The notes under the pieces: generated by a model | What the model was told of the DNA's origin: nothing | What the model saw: the letters and a program-made list of their open reading frames with translations, nothing else | Database searches by the model: none | Origin: an uncultured Parvibacter sp. | GTDB lineage: Bacteria > Actinomycetota > Coriobacteriia > Coriobacteriales > Eggerthellaceae | Assembly: GCA_910587945.1 (NCBI GenBank) | Contig: CAJUNI010000022.1 | Location: 22,697 to 29,658 of the forward strand | Length of the DNA: 6,962 bases | Direction: 5' to 3' | Shown: one piece after another, positions 1 to 5,358 of the stretch | Layout: every line of letters starts with the position of its first letter | Numbering within the stretch: position 1 is the first letter of the stretch | Position numbers and translations under genes: made by a program

Positions 1-1
1 G

Positions 2-895
2 GCTTGGTTGGGTAAATCTTCGACAAAAGCCAATTTGGTCCTTGAAGGCGGCGCAATGCGTGGGCTCTTTACCGCTGGTGTTACTGACTTTCTCTTAAGT
101 AAGGATATCTTTTGCGAACGCGTCATAGGTACGTCGGCTGGAGCCCTCATGGGCTACAACTATGTGGCAGGACTTACGGGACGCGGTGCCTATGTCAATA
201 TGAAGTACTGCAATGATTGGCGCTACCTTTCCCTGCGGAGCTTTGCGCTTACGGGTAATGCTTTCGGTCGGGAAATGAGTTTTGATGCAGTTCCGAACTA
301 CATCGACCCCTTCCCCTATAGCACCTTTGACGCCTCACCTATGAGCCTTATTGCCGTATCGAGTAACTTAGAAACAGGACTTGCTGACTATCATCTGTTT
401 ACCGATGCAAAAGCCGATGTCCCCTATCTCATCAGTTCTTCTGCCATGCCCATGGTCAGCCAGATTGTTGAAATCGATGGCAAGAAACTACTCGATGGCG
501 GCCCCTGTGATTCCATTCCCATTGATTTCTCTTTAGAAACCGGAGCCCAAAAGCATATTGTGGTTTTAACGCAAGATGCCACCTATCATAAAGATCCCAA
601 TAAGATGATGCCGGTACTTGCCCGCCGTTTCGCCGACTACCCCAACTTTGTTGAACGGCTCGAAGGACGCTTTGTTGAATACAATGCGGTGCGACGCCGT
701 CTCTTTGAGATGCATAAAGCAGGTCAAGTGTTTGTGCTCATGCCAGAAAAGCCGGTAACCATTGCTACCATGGAGCATAATCAGCAAAAGTTGCTTGACC
801 TCTACGAAGAAGGGGTGGCGGTAGCAGCATCTCAATTTGACGCTCTCCAAGCCTATTTGAATGATCCTACCCCTGAGCAGTCTTGGATGAAATAG
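2..895 (+). CDS. Patatin-like phospholipase family protein (YjjU/RssA-type), 5' end uncertain
   Basis: A predicted serine acyl hydrolase of the patatin-like family, which uses a Ser-Asp dyad to cleave acyl esters of lipids; the substrate here is unknown. Residue numbers count from the TTG at 8. The N-terminus carries the glycine-rich oxyanion-hole segment EGGAMRG (13-19). The nucleophile elbow GTSAG has its Ser at 43, and the catalytic Asp sits in DGG at 163, so both dyad residues are intact. No signal peptide or membrane segment is visible, which suggests a cytoplasmic or membrane-peripheral protein. The overall pattern, including LVLEGGAMRGLFTAGV and a C-terminal region of about 100 residues after the DGG, resembles E. 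coli YjjU. The frame is open to the left edge (codons GCT and TGG precede the TTG), and no ribosome-binding site can be seen, so the true start may lie outside the window. It ends with TAG. The same-strand antiporter begins 174 bases downstream; a functional link is not evident. Confidence 0.9.
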   Translation, partial: AWLGKSSTKANLVLEGGAMRGLFTAGVTDFLLSKDIFCERVIGTSAGALMGYNYVAGLTGRGAYVNMKYCNDWRYLSLRSFALTGNAFGREMSFDAVPNYIDPFPYSTFDASPMSLIAVSSNLETGLADYHLFTDAKADVPYLISSSAMPMVSQIVEIDGKKLLDGGPCDSIPIDFSLETGAQKHIVVLTQDATYHKDPNKMMPVLARRFADYPNFVERLEGRFVEYNAVRRRLFEMHKAGQVFVLMPEKPVTIATMEHNQQKLLDLYEEGVAVAASQFDALQAYLNDPTPEQSWMK

Positions 896-996
896 CCTCG
901 ACCGTGCACTCTTTCAGCTCAATTTCATAGAACACTTCTGCCCTATTACCTTCCTTCTCTGCTACGAGTATCAAACAGAGACGTTTCAACTCGTGC

Positions 997-1037
997 GCTC
1001 TCATGGTTCCTTGAGAAATTCGCTCAACAATGAGAGC
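997..1037 (+). promoter_or_regulatory. Nested hairpin in the gap upstream of the antiporter gene
   Basis: An outer 8-bp inverted repeat (GCTCTCAT at 997-1004, ATGAGAGC at 1030-1037) encloses an inner 5-bp stem (TTGAG at 1011-1015, CTCAA at 1023-1027) with a 7-base loop. The internal loops are 6 and 2 bases. It ends 18 bases before the antiporter ribosome-binding site. No T-run follows it on either strand, so it is not a simple intrinsic terminator. It could be a leader RNA structure, a processing site or a double-stranded operator; which of these is not determinable from sequence alone. Confidence 0.45.
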
Positions 1038-1055
1038 TATCTTATAGCGAATTCG

Positions 1056-1062
1056 AGAAGGG
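1056..1062 (+). promoter_or_regulatory. Ribosome-binding site fixing the GTG start of the antiporter
   Basis: AGAAGGG lies 7 bases before the GTG at 1070. It is a partial match to AGGAGG at normal spacing. It supports the GTG start, which is also the only nearby start that leaves the first membrane segment complete. Confidence 0.6.
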
Positions 1063-1069
1063 TTATCCG

Positions 1070-2479
1070 GTGGAAGCAGCATTTATTTCCTTGGCATTCA
1101 TTGCTATTGCTGCCTTTGTCTGCCCCCTTCTTGCTGCGTTAATTCCCGGTAAGCCCATCTCGGAGACCGTATTCTTATTGGTAGCCGGAGCGCTGTTGGG
1201 ACCCTATGGATTAGGTCTCGTACTCACCGGCGATAACATGTCACTTCTTTCGGATTTAGGCCTTGGCTTTTTATTCCTTCTTGCTGGCTATGAGATAAAT
1301 CCCGAAAACCTGACGGGTCGCCAAGGTAAACGAGGACTGGCTACCTGGATCATCACCTTCTGCATTGCTCTTGCGGTAGTGTTGCTTCTTCCCATCTTTA
1401 TGAATCGTCATATTGATGGTTTGGCTGTAGGCATCGCCCTTACTACCACCGCTGTAGGCACTCTTCTTCCCATTTTGGAAGAACGAGAAATCCTTGACAC
1501 TCCCATTGGCCGTTCTGTCCTTGCCTATGGAACCTGGGGCGAACTTTGCCCCATTTTTGCCATAGCACTCTTGCTTTCAACCCGCGCAAAGTGGCTCACT
1601 ATTTTGATTCTTTTGGTTTTTATAGCCATCGCTGTGGTGGCCGCCATTCTTCCGCGCCACGCACGACAAGCAGGCACCAAGCTTTTTGATTTCATCCATC
1701 GCAACTCAGATACCAATGCCCAGATGATCGTGCGCGCTGTCCTCATGCTCCTTATTGGACTCACTGCCATATCGGCAATCTTTGAACTCGACATTGTGTT
1801 AGGCGCCTTTGCTACGGGCTTCATTCTTCGCTACATCATCCCCGAGGGCTCAAAGACCATGGAGTCTAAATTGCGCACCATTGGCTACGGATTCTTCATC
1901 CCCTTATTCTTCATTGTGTCCGGAGCAAAAATAGATATTTCTGCCGTGACCAATGATCCTGGTTTGCTTTTAGAATTTATTGCCTTATTGCTGGTAATCC
2001 GCGCCCTGCCGATTTACATTGCCCTAAAAACCGATAAGGAAAACCACGCTATGGGGCCGAGTTCCCGTCTGACGGTGGCACTCTATTGCACTACGGCTCT
2101 TCCCCTCATTGTGGCAGTAACTTCCATCGCTCAAGACACAGGATCCATGACGCCCACCACTGCCTCAACACTGGTAGCTGCAGGCGGTATTACGGTACTC
2201 CTCATGCCCCTGTTAGCTTCGCTCTCCTTGCGGACCGTTAACGCCGAACCCATCAAAGCAGTAAAAGAAATTGCTGCCTCACCCCGACGGACTCCTGAAA
2301 TCCTCAAAGCCCACCACCATCTCTCAAAGCGGCGTCATCAGGAGCTCAAACGCTCTTCGGTCACCAAAGCCGATGTAATGTCGAAAAGTGAAGCGCCGGT
2401 GATAGCAGAAGATACGATTCAGGCAGATACAGCAGTTTCTTCCATCGTTAAGCAGCCTAACGATTCAGAAGAACACTAA
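1070..2479 (+). CDS. CPA2-family cation:proton antiporter (Na+/H+ exchanger fold)
   Basis: A predicted inner-membrane monovalent cation/proton antiporter of 469 residues, exchanging Na+ or K+ for H+. About 12-13 hydrophobic segments fill residues 3-388. Family signs are LLAGYEINP (third segment, about 71-79), the ALTTTAVGTLLPIL segment (about 123-136), and FFIPLFFIVSGAKID (about 281-295), a typical CPA2 motif. At the site where well-studied antiporters have an Asp-Asp or Asn-Asp pair, this protein reads WGELCPIF, with Glu at 158 preceded by Gly. I recall GE variants in actinobacterial members, so this probably still binds a cation through the single acid. Residues about 389-469 form a hydrophilic tail rich in Lys, Arg, Ser and Glu; it has no nucleotide-binding RCK/TrkA-N fold, unlike KefB/KefC. 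The gene converges on thrS and is followed by a bidirectional terminator. Ion specificity cannot be read from the sequence. Confidence 0.9.
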   Translation: MEAAFISLAFIAIAAFVCPLLAALIPGKPISETVFLLVAGALLGPYGLGLVLTGDNMSLLSDLGLGFLFLLAGYEINPENLTGRQGKRGLATWIITFCIALAVVLLLPIFMNRHIDGLAVGIALTTTAVGTLLPILEEREILDTPIGRSVLAYGTWGELCPIFAIALLLSTRAKWLTILILLVFIAIAVVAAILPRHARQAGTKLFDFIHRNSDTNAQMIVRAVLMLLIGLTAISAIFELDIVLGAFATGFILRYIIPEGSKTMESKLRTIGYGFFIPLFFIVSGAKIDISAVTNDPGLLLEFIALLLVIRALPIYIALKTDKENHAMGPSSRLTVALYCTTALPLIVAVTSIAQDTGSMTPTTASTLVAAGGITVLLMPLLASLSLRTVNAEPIKAVKEIAASPRRTPEILKAHHHLSKRRHQELKRSSVTKADVMSKSEAPVIAEDTIQADTAVSSIVKQPNDSEEH

Positions 2480-2527
2480 AACACAAAGAGCCCTACTATT
2501 TTCAACTTAAGCCGAACAGCACAGAAC

Positions 2528-2563
2528 AAAAATCGCGGCCACCTAATGATGACCGCGATTTTT
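2528..2563. terminator. Bidirectional intrinsic terminator between the antiporter gene and thrS
   Basis: A perfect 11-bp inverted repeat pairs 2528-2538 (AAAAATCGCGG) with 2553-2563 (CCGCGATTTTT) around a 14-base loop. The GC core with flanking A-run and T-run forms a factor-independent terminator in both directions. It lies 48 bases past the antiporter stop on the + strand and 71 bases past the thrS stop on the - strand, so it suits this convergent pair. Nothing else of note was seen in the 2480-2634 gap. Confidence 0.9.
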
Positions 2564-2634
2564 CTCTTATTGGGTTCTATCCGCTTAGTCCGGAATGAGC
2601 ACGTGTGAGTTCTCTTCAGGGCTCAGTTCTCGTT

Positions 2635-4554
2635 CTATAAAGCAGCTTCGCGAATAACCGAGAGGAACTTCTCACGATCCCATTTACCCAGATCGCCCTC
2701 GGCGCGCTCGCGTACCGACACCACACCCTCTTCAATCTCATTATCGCCCATAACAATCATGTAGGGGATCTTCTGGGCTTGAGCTTTAGCAATCTTTACG
2801 CGCATGGGCTCGTTCTGGTCGTAGACCTCTACACGACCGCCTGCACCCTTAATCTCGCCTGCAAATTCACCCGCAGCATCCTTATGCCGATCAGCAATGG
2901 GAATTACCACTACTTGCACCGGAGCAAGCCAGAGTGGCAATGCTCCCGCATAGTGCTCAATCAGGATACCGAGGAAACGCTCGATAGAACCGAAGATGGC
3001 ACGATGGAGCATCCACGGACGAGCCTCCGTGTTGTCCTCGGTACGATAGGTCAACTTAAACTTTTCCGGCATATTGAAGTCAACTTGCACCGTTGAGCAT
3101 TGCCAGGTGCGTCCAATAGCATCTTTAACTTTGATGTCGATCTTGGGCCCATAGAACGCGCCATCGCCTTCGTTAATATCGTAAGAAAGGCCATGACGCT
3201 CACAAGCTTCTTCCAAGGAACGAGTGGCGTGCTCCCACATCTCATCAGTACCGATGGATTTTTCCGGACGCGTTGAGATTTCAGCCTCGTAAGAGAAGCC
3301 GAAGGTCTTCATGATGTAGTCCACCAAATCAAGAATGGCTACCACTTCTTCCACTACCTGATCTTTGGTGCAGAAGATATGAGCATCATCTTGGGTAAAT
3401 CCACGGGCGCGCAACAAGCCATGAACTACACCGGACATTTCATGGCGATAGACCGTACCAAATTCAAAGTAGCGCAAGGGCAAATCACGATAGGAATGGA
3501 GCTCGTTCTTGTAGAGCATCACATGACCCGGACAATTCATCGGCTTAACGCCATACTCAGACATACGCGGATCTTCGTCAGTGCCTTCGTTGATTTCAAA
3601 GAAGTACATGTTTTCGTGATAGAAGTCATAGTGTCCCGATGTCCGCCAGACATCAGCATTATAAATATGGGGCGTAATAACCTCTTCATAGCCGCGTTCA
3701 TAGAGATCACGACGAAGCCACTCTTGGAGCGTGCGAATAACACGCGCACCCTTAGGCAAATACATCGGCAATCCCACACCAGCCATGGGATCCATCATAT
3801 AGATTCCCAATTCGCGACCGAGCTTACGGTGATCTCGCTTTTCCGCTTCCTCAAGGTTATGAAGGTACTCTTCCAGCTCTTTCTTCGAGAAGAATGCCGT
3901 GCCATAGATACGGGTGAGCATCTCGTTGTCTGCATTACCCTTCCAATAGGCTCCTGCCGTTTTCATCAACTTAAAGGCACCAATTTTGCCAGCTGAGGGC
4001 ATGTGGGGACCACTGCAAAGATCAACGAAACTGCCATGACAATAGATGCTAATCTCCTCATCGGCGGGCAAGTCGTCGATATGCTCACTCTTTAAGCGCT
4101 GATCAGCAAAAAGTTTCTTAGCCTCATCACGGGATACTACTTCTCGGACAAAGGGCTCATCTTTTGCAATGATTTCTGCCATCTTCTTCTCAATAGCCGC
4201 AAAATCCTCAGGAGCAAAAGAGACTCCCTCCGGCAACGCAAAATCATAGAAGTAGCCATCATCGGTTTGAGGACCAAAGCCAATTTGCGTACCAGGGTAA
4301 AGTTCTTGCACTGCCTCAGCCATCACATGGGCCGTAGAATGACGCATGATTCCTAAGGCTTCCGGGCTCTTCGCAGTAATGATTTCTACCGTAGAGCCAT
4401 CAGGCACCACAGTATCCAAATCGGCAAAATTGCCATCAATTTTGCCACCGAGAGCAGCTTTTGCAAGTCCAGCTCCAATTGAAGCTGCCACATCAGCAAT
4501 GGTGGCACCATCCTCGAGCTGCTTCTTTGAGCCATCGGGAAGGGTAATTTCCAT
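2635..4554 (-). CDS. thrS: Threonine--tRNA ligase
   Basis: Cytoplasmic class II synthetase that activates threonine with ATP and loads it onto tRNA-Thr. The 639-residue protein has the full bacterial domain order. An N-terminal TGS domain starts MEITLPDGS (1 to about 60). The editing domain, which removes mischarged serine, has HSTAH (His72, His76) and CSGPH (Cys180, His184). The catalytic core has MNCPGH (zinc ligand Cys341), DDAHIF (His392) and the motif 3 stretch starting HRAIFGS (His517); these match the E. coli zinc ligands Cys334, His385 and His511. The C-terminal anticodon-binding domain begins near PLWLAPVQVVVIP. All key residues are present. The start at 4554 is preferred because AAGGAG lies 6 bases upstream and because family members begin at this Met. 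An in-frame ATG at 4626 would add 24 low-complexity residues and has no ribosome-binding site. The gene follows the zinc-ribbon membrane protein gene on the same strand after 164 bases and converges on the antiporter gene. Confidence 0.97.
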   Translation of the reverse strand: MEITLPDGSKKQLEDGATIADVAASIGAGLAKAALGGKIDGNFADLDTVVPDGSTVEIITAKSPEALGIMRHSTAHVMAEAVQELYPGTQIGFGPQTDDGYFYDFALPEGVSFAPEDFAAIEKKMAEIIAKDEPFVREVVSRDEAKKLFADQRLKSEHIDDLPADEEISIYCHGSFVDLCSGPHMPSAGKIGAFKLMKTAGAYWKGNADNEMLTRIYGTAFFSKKELEEYLHNLEEAEKRDHRKLGRELGIYMMDPMAGVGLPMYLPKGARVIRTLQEWLRRDLYERGYEEVITPHIYNADVWRTSGHYDFYHENMYFFEINEGTDEDPRMSEYGVKPMNCPGHVMLYKNELHSYRDLPLRYFEFGTVYRHEMSGVVHGLLRARGFTQDDAHIFCTKDQVVEEVVAILDLVDYIMKTFGFSYEAEISTRPEKSIGTDEMWEHATRSLEEACERHGLSYDINEGDGAFYGPKIDIKVKDAIGRTWQCSTVQVDFNMPEKFKLTYRTEDNTEARPWMLHRAIFGSIERFLGILIEHYAGALPLWLAPVQVVVIPIADRHKDAAGEFAGEIKGAGGRVEVYDQNEPMRVKIAKAQAQKIPYMIVMGDNEIEEGVVSVRERAEGDLGKWDREKFLSVIREAAL

Positions 4555-4560
4555 TTCAAT

Positions 4561-4566
4561 CTCCTT
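4561..4566 (-). promoter_or_regulatory. Strong Shine-Dalgarno sequence that decides the thrS start
   Basis: On the - strand AAGGAG lies 6 bases upstream of the ATG at 4554-4552. The longer in-frame candidate at 4626-4624 has no purine-rich site before it. This identifies the 639-residue form as the main product. Confidence 0.85.
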
Positions 4567-4570
4567 TTCC

Positions 4571-4599
4571 GTGCCGGGTGCACACAAAGCACCTGCACC
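4571..4599 (-). promoter_or_regulatory. Two mutually exclusive small stems just upstream of the thrS ribosome-binding site
   Basis: Stem one pairs 4577-4582 with 4594-4599 (GGTGCA/TGCACC, 11-base loop). Stem two pairs 4571-4574 with 4580-4583 (GTGC/GCAC, 5-base loop). Both use bases 4580-4582, so only one can form at a time. Stem two ends 5 bases upstream of AAGGAG. This is a possible translational switch, but short stems of this kind also arise by chance. Confidence 0.25.
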
Positions 4600-4636
4600 T
4601 TCGTTGTCGCGACGGGTTGCATTCATCGCGGCGGCT

Positions 4637-4642
4637 ATGATA
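4637..4642 (-). promoter_or_regulatory. Possible -10 box for thrS
   Basis: TATCAT on the - strand matches the TATAAT consensus at five of six positions. It would start transcription near 4630, giving a leader of about 75 bases. No acceptable -35 hexamer lies 16-18 bases upstream, where the GC-rich hairpin sits instead, and there is no correctly placed extended -10 TG. The promoter is therefore tentative. Confidence 0.3.
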
Positions 4643-4644
4643 CA

Positions 4645-4670
4645 TCGAAGCCGCCCAAAGGCGGCCTCGA
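4645..4670 (-). terminator. GC-rich hairpin between the zinc-ribbon gene and thrS (terminator-like or leader structure)
   Basis: Arms TCGAGGCCGCC and GGCGGCTTCGA on the - strand form an 11-pair stem around a 4-base TTTG loop. One pair is G-U on this strand but A-C, unpaired, on the + strand. The structure therefore fits best in RNA made in the thrS direction. It lies 48 bases past the stop of the zinc-ribbon gene. No U-run follows, so efficient intrinsic termination is uncertain; it may instead act as a transcript 3'-end stabiliser or as an attenuating element for read-through into thrS. Confidence 0.5.
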
Positions 4671-4718
4671 GGTTACCAGGAGGTATACTACCAAGCTTTT
4701 AGCGCAGCGTTTTGCTTG

Positions 4719-5234
4719 CTACTCGGCAGCTTCCGTTCTGGAGTTATGAGTTCGGGGGGTTTGGCTCCGTTGAGATGCTCTCGGGGCGCGACGACGAGCT
4801 CCTTGAGCAGCTACCGGTGTCGCACAATAGGGGCAGACCGTCCAAGCAGGCTCAAGAGCATGATTGCAGGTCGTGCAAAGGTTCTTGAGCTGCGTATGAC
4901 AATTCGGGCAGAGCACATAATCGGCCTCAACAGGATAGCCACAGGTAGCACATTCGCCATATTGCATTAATTGACGTTGCTTCAGGGCCACTTCTAACTC
5001 TTGCTCATCGCGATCAATCTGCAGCATGGGAGGACGAAGCATGCAATAGGCAATGATGCCGATAACCGGAATTAATGCTACGACGCCCCAGAGATACCAA
5101 TGAGTACCTCGAAGATAGGCATCTCGTACCACCCATACAATGGAGATGATGTACAAAATAACGAGCAGCACAACAACTACCGTAAACGCCGTTTGAACCT
5201 CTGGCGTCCATAGTTGTGACAGCAGTTCGCTCAT
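4719..5234 (-). CDS. Membrane-anchored double zinc ribbon protein of unknown function
   Basis: A 171-residue protein with no assigned function. Residues about 15-36 form a strongly hydrophobic membrane segment. A second segment at about 47-66 follows the short basic link RDAYLRG. This pair resembles the two-helix module found at the start of some cardiolipin synthase-like proteins (PLDc_N type). A charged linker (72-90) leads to four Cys pairs: C95/C98, C109/C112, C120/C123 and C134/C137. That spacing is a classic double zinc ribbon and should bind two zinc ions. The last 30 or so residues are rich in Arg, Ser and Thr and look disordered. With two membrane helices and the positive-inside rule unclear, the ribbon side is not certain, though cytoplasmic is likely. 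The ATG has AAGGGG 5 bases upstream. The gene sits between valS and thrS on the same strand and has its own likely promoter. Confidence 0.88.
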   Translation of the reverse strand: MSELLSQLWTPEVQTAFTVVVVLLVILYIISIVWVVRDAYLRGTHWYLWGVVALIPVIGIIAYCMLRPPMLQIDRDEQELEVALKQRQLMQYGECATCGYPVEADYVLCPNCHTQLKNLCTTCNHALEPAWTVCPYCATPVAAQGARRRAPRASQRSQTPRTHNSRTEAAE

Positions 5235-5269
5235 GAAAGCCCCTTATCGTTGATCTTACGTACTACCTA

Positions 5270-5290
5270 CGTCTCTAGATTTCTAGGACG
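5270..5290 (-). repeat. Imperfect hairpin in the leader of the zinc-ribbon gene
   Basis: CGTC (5270-5273) pairs with GACG (5287-5290), and CTAG (5275-5278) pairs with CTAG (5283-5286), with one bulged base at 5274 and a 4-base loop. It falls just after the predicted transcription start near 5295 and before the ribosome-binding site at 5240-5245. It is flanked by two copies of ACGTACT (5258-5264 and 5292-5298). Role unknown. Confidence 0.35.
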
Positions 5291-5301
5291 CACGTACTCG
5301 G

Positions 5302-5330
5302 ATTATAAACAATCCGGCAATGCGTGGCTA
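5302..5330 (-). promoter_or_regulatory. Predicted sigma-70-type promoter of the zinc-ribbon gene
   Basis: On the - strand a perfect TATAAT -10 box (5302-5307) is preceded, after 17 bases, by TAGCCA (5325-5330), which matches TTGACA at four of six positions. Transcription would begin near 5295, leaving a leader of about 60 bases before the ATG at 5234. This suggests the gene can be expressed independently of valS. Confidence 0.7.
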
Positions 5331-5358
5331 TGCTTAGCACTGATAAGCACTAGCTAAG
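5331..5358 (-). repeat. Overlapping inverted repeats at the valS stop codon
   Basis: TGCTTA (5331-5336) pairs with TAAGCA (5344-5349) around a 7-base loop directly after the valS stop. CTTAGC (5333-5338) can instead pair with GCTAAG (5353-5358), which spans the last valS codons. The two pairings compete. No U-run follows, so this is at best a weak terminator; it also abuts the -35 box of the next gene. Confidence 0.35.

Noticed and set aside
1011..1043. TTGAGA (1011-1016) with TATCTT (1038-1043) as the antiporter promoter
   Set aside because: The spacer would be 21 bases and both elements are better explained as arms of the nested hairpin; no good -10 sits at 16-18 bases.
1048..1055. CGAATTCG palindrome before the antiporter ribosome-binding site
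   Set aside because: An isolated 8-base palindrome is expected by chance at this scale and has no second copy nearby.
3379..3996. 205-codon + strand frame opposite thrS
   Set aside because: It lies wholly antisense to conserved ThrRS catalytic and editing sequence, has no recognisable domain, and is best explained as a shadow frame.
4555..4626. In-frame N-terminal extension of thrS starting at the ATG at 4626
   Set aside because: No ribosome-binding site precedes it, the added residues do not match ThrRS, and the internal ATG at 4554 has AAGGAG at ideal spacing and gives the normal family N-terminus.
4678..4684. AGGAGGT on the + strand as a ribosome-binding site
   Set aside because: No ATG, GTG or TTG follows within about 5-12 bases, and + strand frames here are shadows of the - strand zinc-ribbon gene.
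4555..4718. T-box riboswitch upstream of thrS
   Set aside because: There is no T-box consensus (AGGGUGGNACCGCG-like) and the 164-base gap is short for one. The GGTAACC and GGTATACTACC near-palindromes do not fit the expected antiterminator.
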